A DNA stretch of 64,000 nucleotides from Pseudomonas sp. RSB 5.4 (GTDB taxonomy: Bacteria; Pseudomonadota; Gammaproteobacteria; Pseudomonadales; Pseudomonadaceae), in assembly GCF_037126175.1 (NCBI RefSeq), contig NZ_CP146986.1, positions 1,826,501 to 1,890,500 on the forward strand, read 5' to 3'. Position numbers and translations under genes: made by a program. The notes beneath the pieces are model-generated. The model searched no databases and was not told where the DNA came from. It worked only from the letters and a program-made list of their open reading frames with translations. Shown here piece by piece: positions 37,861 through 46,877 of this stretch. Each line of letters starts with the position of its first letter. The first letter of the stretch is position 1.

Positions 37861-40800
37861 TTACACGCTGGACAATTGCCCGGAGGAACCGGGCAGTTGT
37901 GCGTTGCCGGTAAACAAACCGATCCGCTCAATCTCCTGTCGCGACAATTCGATGAGCCTGGCATTTCGTGCCGCCGCCTGATCGAACAGCCTGCTCAGAT
38001 ACAGCGGATCGTCAGCACTCAGTCCTTCGTCCTCGCCCTCCTCCAGCAACTGCGCTTCATCCATTTGCCTGAACGCTTCGGGCTGCTGCTCCTTGAGATA
38101 ATCCAGCCAGTAATCGCGCTGGATCAGGTCCTCCAGAAATCTCTCGGAACGTTCCGCGTTAACCACCTCGGCCCGCGCATTGACCAATTGCTGCGGGGTG
38201 ACACCAGAGGCAAATTTCATGTTTTTCGGCTGCCCGGGCAACTCCAGTCCATCGTCCCAGCCCCCGGTCAGACCGATCCGGTAACCGAGGCGGACTTCGG
38301 CTTCGTCGAAACCACTGCGCGCCGCCGCCGCTTTTGCCAGCTCATCGACCTTGTCCAGCCGGAACAGCTGCCGCGACAGCGACAACAAGGCCTCGCCACG
38401 GATTCCCGGGCGGCCGGCCGGCAAATCGAGCAAGGCGTTATAGGTGAAGACCTTGCTCTCCAGACCACTGAACGTGAGGATGCGCCCGTCCACGCAAGTC
38501 CCGTGTGTGGCCGAGCCGGCGAAAATCACCTCGCGCAGCTCAGTGTTGGCGGCGGCGGCCTCCATGACCATCCACACCCGCCGGGTCAGATCGGCGTTGG
38601 CCACGCGAAACTCCTGGGTGTCCTGCAACCGGTCAAGCAAATGGAAGAATGCCGCGCTGTCCGGTTCCGCCGCCAGTTGATCCCAGAGCTTGTCTCTTGC
38701 TGACGCCTGCTCCGCCGGCAGATTCGCCAGCCACGGCGCCTTCTGTTGCGCATGGGCCTGTTCGCCCGGGAGGGTTTCGTCGGACTCGATGCTGTCAGTG
38801 GTTTCACTGAGCCCGCCGGCAACGTCGTCAACCATTTCCTCCAGATCGGCACTGGAAAAACCGAGCACTCGCGGGCGGTTACCTGCAGCCTGATAGGTCC
38901 TGAGCCTTACGAGGGACTCCTCCGAGAGGTTGTAGTTGTCAGTCAGGTCGGTGCCGTCCATCAGCTCATCGTGCTCACCGTCCAGAGCCTGATCGGGGAT
39001 GGCGGTGATGTCGTTGTGACTGAGGTTGAGTGTCCGCAGGTGCTGCGCATCCAGCGTCCCGGCCGGCCATTCGGCCAGGTTGTTGTTGCGCAGATCCAGA
39101 CTTTGCAAATGCTCGAAATAACTGACGTCGAACGCATCGAGATGGTTGTAGCCCAGGTCCAGTGCCTGCAGATGCTGCAGACCGGACAGCGCAGCATACA
39201 GGTGCTCGGTGTCACTGAAGTTGTTGCTGGCCAGCTCGAGTCGCTCGAGCTGCGGCATTTGCCCGACGGCATCAGGCAGCGCTGCGAGTTCATTGCCACT
39301 GAGGGTCAGATTGCGCAGGTGAGTGAAGGACTTGAGAAAGCCGTTGCTGCCCTCGGCCGTCACGCGAGTGCCTGTCAGGTTCAAGCTGCCGACATGCCCA
39401 AAGTCCTCGGGCAGCGGCGGCAGATCGCCCAATTGCAGGCCGTTGAGATCCAGAACCGCATCGACCCCGGCAACCGACAACCTTGCGCGCCAGCAGGTGA
39501 GGATGCGCCACGCCGCCAGGCTGCGTGATTGTGAGGAGATGACCCAGTCGACACCACGGGTTTCCCGGGTGTACAGCCAACCGTTGAGCCGGCGAACGAG
39601 GGTTTCAAAGGTCTGACTCCAGCCCGTGATCCGCTCGCCAATCTGCACATCGGTCGCGCCCTCGTTACGCAGCGCCTCGATCACTTGCATGGCTTGTTCA
39701 TCGGTAAGGGCCGGCTGCACTCGCTGCAGGTTCTGACGCATCCGAGTCAGCCCGGTACTCACAGGTGCCTGCGTCAGCGGCAGCAATTGGCGGGCCACTG
39801 ACGCACCATTCTCCGCCGGCGGAAAGGTCGCCGGCACCGGCTCCCGGGCAAACCCATCCAGCGCGCCGGCAGGCAGGCCGAGGGTGTGCTCAAGCCGCCG
39901 TTGCGCCAGACGCAATTCAGCCGACGCCGCTGCGGTCAGTGGCGCACCGGTCAGGTTGGTATTGAGCAGTGCGGTGCTCTTGAGCACGGCAGGTGGCAGC
40001 GTGCTGATACGGGTGTCGCGCAGATCCAGCCACGCCAGTTGCGGCAGACTTTCGGCCCCTGTCGGCCAGTGCTGCAGAGGCGTTGCCTGCAGGTCGAGGG
40101 CCTTCAAACGCTGCAGGCTGACAACATTCAGTTCGTTCAGCGGATTGTTCCGCAGATTCAACTGTTCGAGCGCAGGCAACGCGCTCAACCCGCTCTCCAG
40201 GCCTGAAGTATCGGTCAACAGGTTGTCAGCCAGATCCAGATGCACCAGGCGCGAAAGGCTCTGCGACTCGATCGGCCATTCGTGCAAGGCATTGTCACTC
40301 AGATCAAGGGTTCGTACTTCGCTGAACGCACTGAGGAAACCGCGCATCTGCGCGGCTGCAACGCGCTGGCCATTGAGCAGCAGCGTGCGTACATGCGCAA
40401 AGGCGTCGGGCGGTAACGCCGGGAGTTCGCTGAGCATCAGCCCCGACAAATCCAGGGTCGAGGCGCTGATCGTCGCGCCATAGCGCTTGAACATGCCCTT
40501 GCGCCAATTGCCTTTGACGACATGGGACAAGTTTGATCGCGCGATGAGTTCGCGCAGCGATTCTGCCGACACCACCACGCGTTGTTGCCACTGGTTGAGT
40601 TCGCGATCCAGTGCAGCATATTGATCGCTCAAAGCATTGATCGCGGTGAAACGCTGCTGCTCATCCGGCCATTGCTCGAAGAAACGATTGAACACCCCCT
40701 CGGGCGATTGATTCACACCCTCGCCCAGGCGCCGCAACTCGCCGCGGCAATAATCCCTGACCATCGTCTCTCGATCGATCAGGTGTTCTGGATGGGTCTT

Positions 40801-43800
40801 GACGTATTCGTACACGCCCGTGAAGTTTTCCCGGGAAAACCTTGACCAGTCCAGCGACAGCCCCGACCAGAGTTTTTCATGCCCCTGCAGCAATGTTGCG
40901 GGCACGGTACTGATTCCGGTGTCCCTGAGGTTCAGACGCTCCAGGGCCGGTAACTCCAGCGCCCCCGCAGGCCAGTCGAACAATGAATAGGCGACGATTT
41001 CCAGCGTGCGCAAATTACGCATGCCGCTAACGTCGAAGGCCAGCGGCTGATAGCTCGAGGTGCTGACACTCAAGGTTTCCAGCCGGGTCAACTGGGCCAG
41101 CCGTGCCGGCATGTCGGCGGCATAGGGCATTGCGCTGTAGAGCGTCAGGTCAGTGAATTCCGGCAGGTTCTGCAACACCGCCGGCACGTTGGTAAACGTT
41201 TCTGCGGTGGCATTGATGCGCAGCGCCTTGAGCCCGGGGAAATTGCCCAACAGTTCATCGACGTTGGCATCGGTGATGCACCGCCCCCTGATTCGCAGAT
41301 CGCGCACATGCGAGAAATCCGCGGTCAGCACCGGCAACGGGTCGTCACAGGTCAGATCGAGGCGTGCGGCACTCACGCGGCTATCGGCCAGCGGCGAATT
41401 GCGCCAGCTCTGCTTGAGGCTGCGCACCACGCTGGATCGGCCGCCAATCATCGATTGCAAAGTGGGCTCCGGAGTCGGCACACCTTCCCACTGCGCCAGC
41501 GTCGACTCTAGTTCCTGCCATTCACGCAGGCGTCTTTGCAACAGCTCGTAGATCTGTGCGTCAGTTCGCCCGGCGGCCAGTTGTTTGAGGATGAACCCGC
41601 CCGCCTGTTGATCAGTAAGCGTCGGATACACATCCTGCACACGCGTCACCAGCAGCGGGTTGACGCCTTCGCCACGACCGCTGGCGTAATAACCCAACCC
41701 GTGCTGACGTACCCGCACCGGCGCCTTGAAGCGTTTCTTGTGACCATGGCGTCTGCTCGCCAGTCGCGCCAGTTCGGCACGGTGTCGAGCCACATACCCG
41801 ATCAGTGCCCGACGCAATCCGGCGCTGCGCGTAACCTGGGCAAAACCCAGGGCTTGTCGCGACTGATCGGGCAACGCATGGAGGATCGAGGCAAAAAAGT
41901 TGTCGCCGTGACGCGGAACACTGTTGAGCTCTTCGCCGAGCTCGTTGTACGCCTGATAGACCGGCCCGCGCTTGACCAGATATTTGGTTTGGCCGGCACT
42001 TTCGCTGCCGATACTGTCGATCAACGGCCCGTCGAGGCTGCCTTCGCGCACCTCAAGCCGCACCTCGTCCGACCAGCCCGGCAGTCGTTCCAGAGCGCGC
42101 AAGGCCAGCCACTTTGTTTCACTGCCGCTGGAATTTTCCATGTGCAGGCCGGCGATCGCGTGGTTGAAGCGGCGCTGCCGGGCATACTCACGGGAAACCT
42201 CCAGCAGCCGCAACGGCACCCGCTCACCGCTTTGCAGGCGCGCCAGCTCCTCGGCGTTCGCCTCCAGCAGCACGCGGATTGCCGCCGAACTGCCCAACCC
42301 CGGTGTGGCGGCTTGTAGCCTGGCGATTCGCGGGTCGTTCAACGCGGGCTCGTCATAGAACCTGTCGAACATCGCCGGCTGCCGGGTTCGCAGGTAATCG
42401 GCGATCTGTTTGCGCAGTTCCAGCGGCCGGGATTCGACCACACGCGCCGGCTCGGCGCCCAGCAGCCAACGTGTTTGCGGCTCATCCAGCCCTGCCAGAA
42501 TGCGCTCAGGCAATTGGCCGTCGAGCACTTCGGCGCGGGTCACCTGAATCGGTGTACGCGTCTGGCCCTCGATCAAGCCTGACTCCGCGCCAAACAGTCG
42601 GCTGGTGCCGGACAGCTGCGCTGCGTCGAAGACTTCCAGAATCACCCCGCTCGGCCAGCGCGGCATTTGTGTGAGCATTGGCAGCGTCAGCAGATACGAA
42701 TCATCCAGGCTGGTTCCTCGTTCGACCTGTTCGATCAGCCGCCCGACCTGCTGGTCCGCCTCATACAAGCGCAGGGTATCGGCCAGGGCCAGTGGCGCTG
42801 GCTGATGATCGAGGTGCATCTGGCGCAGGGCTTCATCACTGACACCACTGACATCGGCGATTTCGAGCAGTTGCGCATCCGAAAACGCCTCAGTCGTGTG
42901 ACCGATGCGTCGCAGCAGGGTCAGTCGATCCCAGCTCAGCGGTCGCTCCAGGTTGTGGCGCCAGGCCCCCAGTCGATTGTGCTCAAGAATCGGTTGATAC
43001 GCGTCAGGATCATGCGGGTGGCGGATGCGCCAGTTTTTCACGGTCTCGTCGTAGTACGTCTGGTAGACCTTGCCCTGCTGGCGAATGAAGGTCTTGCCGT
43101 CGAATCGATACACGCCTTGCGCATCGGGAACGGCGGTCGCAGGCAGGACATTATCGCTGACGTAGACATCGAGATCAGGTTTCCACAGGCGGACCGAACC
43201 GTCAGGCCGCTCGACCGGGTGCAGGTGCTCGATCACGGGCTCGGCGGAGGCTGCCTGGAGTCGGCCTGCGCCCTTGCCGACCGCGCCCATTACGCCAATC
43301 AGCGCCAGGTTCTGCGCCACATCGACCAGATGCGCCTTGGCAGCCTGGCGATCACCTTCCGACCATTCGATGGCGCCTTCGAACGACTCATAGAGCAGTT
43401 GCCCGGCCATCACGGTCATCATGATTTCGCCCAGTACCGGGACGAACATCGACACCATGTTCAACGCCATCATGCCGAGTTCGAGCAGATGACTGAGCTT
43501 TTCAGCCCGTACCCGGGCGTCGACGTCCGCTGTGGGGACGGCATGGGCACGCGCGTCGGCGATGAATTTGGCCTGGTGCTGTTCATAGAGGTACTGCCAC
43601 AGATCGGTGTTGTCGGCCCAGATCCCGGCCACGCCTTTGCGCGTGGTTGGCAACGGGTCGAGAAACGGCTCAGGCTGCGGCTCGCGCTTGCCGGGGGCTT
43701 CGGGTGGCAGCTCCTTGATCCGCGCGATGGTCGACAATGGCGGTATCAGCTGCGCGACCTTGACCCAGATCGAATGCAACGGGTCACTCGGGGAGTCCGC

Positions 43801-44877
43801 AGCCTTTTGGGTGAACTGACTGAAATAGTAAGGACGGTCGGCATAGGCCACGAACTGACTGAAAAACTGCTGGTAAGCGGTCGGTCCTTGCGCGAGAGTC
43901 GTAGGGTCAGTCGCGGTGAACTTGCGTTTGAACACCTCACGCATCTGCGCCATGGTGTAACGCTTGAGCGGGTGTTGCGGGTCATGGGGAATGTAGACGA
44001 TGAACTCGTTGGTATAGCGGTAGCGCTCGCTGATGCTGAACACCACGCAACCGGTCATCCGCCGTTTCATCAGGCTCAGATCACGAAACCACACGGCCTT
44101 GCCGCCAAGCTGCGGGTGGATCTGGCCGTCCACCACCGACAGAATCATCCGGTAGTCGGCGGGCTCGATGTCCTTTTTCAGCAGCGCCCATTCAGCAGCG
44201 GCACGCAATGCGGTTTTCTGGCTGGCAATGAAGTGCCGGCGCAAGGTGTCGGTCTTCTCGAAGAACGCTTTGATCCGTGCCTGATACCGGGCACCGACGT
44301 CCAGCGAACGACACAGCGTCAGAAACTGCCTGACAGTGATGCCGATGTCTGTTGCCTGAAACTCGCCGGGAGTCGCCGTCTCGACCACGAAACCGGATCT
44401 GGCGTGATAGGCACCCGCTTCACATTCCCGGGCCTCGAAGTTGTGCAATGCCGCTTGCAGCAAGGGCAATTTCAACACTTCGAACGTTGAAACTTCCACC
44501 TCCAGCACCCCGAGTTCGAGAGGTTTTCTGAGACACAGCAAGGTCTTGTCGAGATCGACCGTCACGTTGAACTGATCCTTGAGTGCCTTGCCGAGCAGCG
44601 CCCGGGCAAATGCATCGACGCTTTCAAGGCCGGCCATGGTCTTGTCGAGTCGGGTCTGGGCGACAAAGGCCGCCGTGACCCGATCTTTCAAGGCTTGCAG
44701 CTGATCATTCGGGAACTCGTGATAGCCGTACGCTGGCCGGCTATTGGCCGCTTTCATCGCGGCTCGCCGTGCGGGCGAGGCGGCAATCAGCCAATCGGGG
44801 ATCATCTGCTCCAGCAACTGGCCGTGAAGGCTGGCGCTGACTGGCGCGCGGGGCAATGTCGGGGGATGAGTGGACAT
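37861..44877 (-). CDS. Giant LRR protein with C-terminal NEL-type E3 ubiquitin ligase domain (dermonecrotic-toxin/DUF6543 N-terminus)
   Basis: A 2338-residue protein with no signal peptide. Residues about 1-1000 match the large N-terminal region of Pseudomonas toxins annotated as DUF6543/dermonecrotic-toxin domain, with a hydrophobic pair near 470-530 (VSMFVPVLGEIMMTVMAGQL). Three leucine-rich-repeat blocks follow at about 1190-1330, 1495-1630 and 1830-1965 (e.g. VRTLDLSDNALHEWP, LQALDLGYNHLDAFD), each preceded by a similar helical linker. The C-terminal 300 residues are a NEL domain. GTCVDGRILTF carries the catalytic Cys (residue 2128) in C-x-D, then EALLSLSRQLFRLDKVDELA and a YRIGLTG helix follow. 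NEL enzymes (IpaH, SspH) ubiquitinate host proteins. AGGAG lies 7 nt before the ATG at 44877. Delivery route and target are unknown. Confidence 0.88.
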   Translation of the reverse strand: MSTHPPTLPRAPVSASLHGQLLEQMIPDWLIAASPARRAAMKAANSRPAYGYHEFPNDQLQALKDRVTAAFVAQTRLDKTMAGLESVDAFARALLGKALKDQFNVTVDLDKTLLCLRKPLELGVLEVEVSTFEVLKLPLLQAALHNFEARECEAGAYHARSGFVVETATPGEFQATDIGITVRQFLTLCRSLDVGARYQARIKAFFEKTDTLRRHFIASQKTALRAAAEWALLKKDIEPADYRMILSVVDGQIHPQLGGKAVWFRDLSLMKRRMTGCVVFSISERYRYTNEFIVYIPHDPQHPLKRYTMAQMREVFKRKFTATDPTTLAQGPTAYQQFFSQFVAYADRPYYFSQFTQKAADSPSDPLHSIWVKVAQLIPPLSTIARIKELPPEAPGKREPQPEPFLDPLPTTRKGVAGIWADNTDLWQYLYEQHQAKFIADARAHAVPTADVDARVRAEKLSHLLELGMMALNMVSMFVPVLGEIMMTVMAGQLLYESFEGAIEWSEGDRQAAKAHLVDVAQNLALIGVMGAVGKGAGRLQAASAEPVIEHLHPVERPDGSVRLWKPDLDVYVSDNVLPATAVPDAQGVYRFDGKTFIRQQGKVYQTYYDETVKNWRIRHPHDPDAYQPILEHNRLGAWRHNLERPLSWDRLTLLRRIGHTTEAFSDAQLLEIADVSGVSDEALRQMHLDHQPAPLALADTLRLYEADQQVGRLIEQVERGTSLDDSYLLTLPMLTQMPRWPSGVILEVFDAAQLSGTSRLFGAESGLIEGQTRTPIQVTRAEVLDGQLPERILAGLDEPQTRWLLGAEPARVVESRPLELRKQIADYLRTRQPAMFDRFYDEPALNDPRIARLQAATPGLGSSAAIRVLLEANAEELARLQSGERVPLRLLEVSREYARQRRFNHAIAGLHMENSSGSETKWLALRALERLPGWSDEVRLEVREGSLDGPLIDSIGSESAGQTKYLVKRGPVYQAYNELGEELNSVPRHGDNFFASILHALPDQSRQALGFAQVTRSAGLRRALIGYVARHRAELARLASRRHGHKKRFKAPVRVRQHGLGYYASGRGEGVNPLLVTRVQDVYPTLTDQQAGGFILKQLAAGRTDAQIYELLQRRLREWQELESTLAQWEGVPTPEPTLQSMIGGRSSVVRSLKQSWRNSPLADSRVSAARLDLTCDDPLPVLTADFSHVRDLRIRGRCITDANVDELLGNFPGLKALRINATAETFTNVPAVLQNLPEFTDLTLYSAMPYAADMPARLAQLTRLETLSVSTSSYQPLAFDVSGMRNLRTLEIVAYSLFDWPAGALELPALERLNLRDTGISTVPATLLQGHEKLWSGLSLDWSRFSRENFTGVYEYVKTHPEHLIDRETMVRDYCRGELRRLGEGVNQSPEGVFNRFFEQWPDEQQRFTAINALSDQYAALDRELNQWQQRVVVSAESLRELIARSNLSHVVKGNWRKGMFKRYGATISASTLDLSGLMLSELPALPPDAFAHVRTLLLNGQRVAAAQMRGFLSAFSEVRTLDLSDNALHEWPIESQSLSRLVHLDLADNLLTDTSGLESGLSALPALEQLNLRNNPLNELNVVSLQRLKALDLQATPLQHWPTGAESLPQLAWLDLRDTRISTLPPAVLKSTALLNTNLTGAPLTAAASAELRLAQRRLEHTLGLPAGALDGFAREPVPATFPPAENGASVARQLLPLTQAPVSTGLTRMRQNLQRVQPALTDEQAMQVIEALRNEGATDVQIGERITGWSQTFETLVRRLNGWLYTRETRGVDWVISSQSRSLAAWRILTCWRARLSVAGVDAVLDLNGLQLGDLPPLPEDFGHVGSLNLTGTRVTAEGSNGFLKSFTHLRNLTLSGNELAALPDAVGQMPQLERLELASNNFSDTEHLYAALSGLQHLQALDLGYNHLDAFDVSYFEHLQSLDLRNNNLAEWPAGTLDAQHLRTLNLSHNDITAIPDQALDGEHDELMDGTDLTDNYNLSEESLVRLRTYQAAGNRPRVLGFSSADLEEMVDDVAGGLSETTDSIESDETLPGEQAHAQQKAPWLANLPAEQASARDKLWDQLAAEPDSAAFFHLLDRLQDTQEFRVANADLTRRVWMVMEAAAANTELREVIFAGSATHGTCVDGRILTFSGLESKVFTYNALLDLPAGRPGIRGEALLSLSRQLFRLDKVDELAKAAAARSGFDEAEVRLGYRIGLTGGWDDGLELPGQPKNMKFASGVTPQQLVNARAEVVNAERSERFLEDLIQRDYWLDYLKEQQPEAFRQMDEAQLLEEGEDEGLSADDPLYLSRLFDQAAARNARLIELSRQEIERIGLFTGNAQLPGSSGQLSSV

Positions 44878-45054
44878 CCTGTCTCTCCTGAAAAATGGGA
44901 AGACAGGACACCATGTCCGCCGCAGTGACCTGCGGTACATAGTTATCGTATCGGCGCGGACGTGTTACCAGGCAAGTCAGCAACCACCATGCGACCGAGG
45001 CGCAACTCGCTGGATTGACTATGCTGTCGGGACAGCCTTTCGGACGGGGGATTT

Positions 45055-45273
45055 ATGGACGATCCAGTCGACAACAAGCCACCGAGCTTCTGGCAGATGC
45101 TGCACAGCGTGATGGCTGCGGCATTCGGTGTGCAAAGCGGGAAGAACCGGGCAAGGGACTTCACACATGGCAAGCCCAGCCATTTCGTGATCCTGGGGAT
45201 CGGCTTCACTGCCGTGTTCGCCCTGACGCTGTTTGTCATTGTCAAACTGGTGCTGCATTTCGCCGGGGTCTGA
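45055..45273 (+). CDS. DUF2970 small membrane protein
   Basis: A 72-residue protein with the DUF2970 pattern: SFWQMLHSVMAAAFGVQSGK, then RARDFTHGKPSHFVILGIG and a C-terminal transmembrane helix (FTAVFALTLFVIVKLVLHF). Function is unknown; the family is common in pseudomonads and related proteobacteria. GGGGGA lies just before the ATG. It converges with the leftward binding-protein gene (7 nt between stops). Confidence 0.88.
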   Translation: MDDPVDNKPPSFWQMLHSVMAAAFGVQSGKNRARDFTHGKPSHFVILGIGFTAVFALTLFVIVKLVLHFAGV

Positions 45274-45279
45274 CAGGGT

Positions 45280-46353
45280 TCAGTGCATCAGGATCTGCAG
45301 GCTGAACGGGTAGCGATAGGACGCGGGACGGCCCTTGGCCGACAACTTGCGAAAACTCACGCCATAATTCGGCGACGCGCCCATGGCGAGCATTTGCTGG
45401 GCTTGATGCTTGTCGATCAGTTGCAGCAGCGACAATTGCCGTTCACGTCCGCCATACCGATCCAGATCGACGCCCTGATCGTAATCGTGCAACTCCACCA
45501 GCGCCCAGCCGCCGAGGGTGAAGTGACCGCCCACCAGCGCGCTCAGGCGTCCATCGACCACCGCCTGCAACGCCTTAGGCGAGGTGTTGACCGCGCTGAA
45601 CAGCACATCCTTGCCGGGGACTTTGCCGGCTTCGGCAAACGCGCGCATTGCACCAAAGGCCATTTCATCATTGGCTGCCCACACCAGCGATACCTTCGGA
45701 TAACGGCTGACCAGTTGCCGCGCCTGCTCGAAGGCACGCTGCCGGATCCAGCCGCTGTACACCAGTTGCCGCAGTCGAACCTGCGGATGCTCGGACAAGG
45801 CGCGCTGCATACCACGTTCTCGCAATTGCGCTGACGGTGTGACTTTCAGGCCGGAAAACGCCAGGACTTCGATCTGTTCGCCCCGCGCCACTGGAGGGTG
45901 CAGGCGAATCAGCTCCTTCATCATCAGGTAGCCGCCCTCCTCGTCATTTGGCACCAGGCTGCCGATGCGATCGGCACGTTCACCGACCAGCGCCTCCTGA
46001 TCGGCAGTCAGAACCGCGTTGACCATGAACAGCTTGACCCCGCTACCTTGCGCTAGCCGCAGGATCTGCGGCGCCACGTATTGCTCGTTGACGAACACCA
46101 GATAGTCCGGGCGATTCGGCCCCTGCAGGGCAACTCTGGCCTGGGCCAGGGTGAGTTCGGGCTGGCGCTGGGAATAGAGAATCTGCAAATCGACGCCCAG
46201 ATCGCGGGCCGCCGCCTGCATGAATTGCGAATAGCTGACCCAAAAGGCTTCCTGAGTCGAACCCGGATTGAGGAACAGCACCGACTCGGCCCGGGCAGCG
46301 GATCCGAAAACCGCACCGAACAGCAGCAGGCTGAGGTGGACAAGCTTCAACAT
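45280..46353 (-). CDS. Orphan periplasmic substrate-binding protein, sugar/LacI-like fold
   Basis: A 357-residue exported protein. The signal peptide (LSLLLFGAVFGSAARA) is followed by a type-I periplasmic binding fold (ESVLFLNPGSTQEAFWVSYS, LVWAANDEMAFGAMRAFAEA, VDGRLSALVGGHFTLGGWA). ANDEMAFGA is the segment shared by ribose/galactose-type binding proteins and LacI-type sensors. No permease, ATPase or sensor kinase is adjacent, so it either serves a distant transporter or acts as a sensory partner. The ligand is unknown. Confidence 0.85.
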   Translation of the reverse strand: MLKLVHLSLLLFGAVFGSAARAESVLFLNPGSTQEAFWVSYSQFMQAAARDLGVDLQILYSQRQPELTLAQARVALQGPNRPDYLVFVNEQYVAPQILRLAQGSGVKLFMVNAVLTADQEALVGERADRIGSLVPNDEEGGYLMMKELIRLHPPVARGEQIEVLAFSGLKVTPSAQLRERGMQRALSEHPQVRLRQLVYSGWIRQRAFEQARQLVSRYPKVSLVWAANDEMAFGAMRAFAEAGKVPGKDVLFSAVNTSPKALQAVVDGRLSALVGGHFTLGGWALVELHDYDQGVDLDRYGGRERQLSLLQLIDKHQAQQMLAMGASPNYGVSFRKLSAKGRPASYRYPFSLQILMH

Positions 46354-46470
46354 GAATGACCCGGGCCCAAGGAAAAATGGCCGCGCATTATAGCCCTCGA
46401 ACCAGCGGCTACTGACGCCTGATCCCGTTTTTTGTCCAACAATCGTCGGAAGCGGGCCCGAATCGGTCGT

Positions 46471-46584
46471 TTACTGATGACTGACCCAGAATACCGCTGT
46501 TCCTACAACGAGAATGATCAGGAACAAAATGGCCCACGCATCGACACTGCTATCGCTTTTTTTTGCCTTGGTCGGATTGCTCAT
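46471..46584 (-). CDS. 37-residue single-pass membrane microprotein
   Basis: This frame is too short for usual gene callers but looks real. ATG at 46584 is preceded by AGAGG at 7-nt spacing. The product starts MSNPTKAKKSDSSVDAW and continues as a clean transmembrane helix (AILFLIILVVGTAVFWV) ending VSHQ. Lysines before the helix suggest an N-in orientation. It lies between the binding-protein gene and cysI, divergent from cysI. Function unknown; I recall similar tiny proteins annotated as hypothetical in Pseudomonas but cannot verify it. Confidence 0.65.
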   Translation of the reverse strand: MSNPTKAKKSDSSVDAWAILFLIILVVGTAVFWVSHQ

Positions 46585-46728
46585 TGCATCGCCTCTTGTC
46601 GGTTTTATCGGTGATTGCAGAAAGACTCGATCACAGTTAAGACGATGATTGTCCCCGCGACAAATGTGGGTTAGTTGACAGCCATTCTCGTTAGGCGATT
46701 TGGTTCTTTACATATACTCAAACATCAC

Positions 46729-46757
46729 TTTTGCGCATAACTGCAAACGGGTATATT
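46729..46757 (+). promoter_or_regulatory. Candidate sigma-70 promoter for cysI
   Basis: TTTTGC at 46729-46734 and TATATT at 46752-46757 are separated by 17 nt, a reasonable -35/-10 pair (weak -35). It would give a leader of about 115 nt before the cysI start. The region just upstream is AT-rich and could hold a CysB site. Confidence 0.4.
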
Positions 46758-46828
46758 GCCCCGGCTCCGTTAGGGAGTGCGCGGCCGTGCGCGCGTAATT
46801 GCAGAGGCACTATCGGACTCCAGCAAGC

Positions 46829-46845
46829 GAAAACGCAGCGTTTTC
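46829..46845. promoter_or_regulatory. 17-bp palindrome in the cysI leader
   Basis: GAAAACGC and GCGTTTTC flank a single A, a perfect palindrome 32 nt upstream of the cysI start. The loop is too short for a good RNA hairpin, so a dimeric DNA-binding regulator is a more likely user. Which one is unknown. Confidence 0.35.
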
Positions 46846-46877
46846 CGAGTAGCCCAAAGCCTGAGAACAGGACTTAT

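Noticed and set aside
42667..44490. Open frame of about 600 codons on the plus strand
   Set aside because: Antisense to the large NEL gene; no domain recognised.
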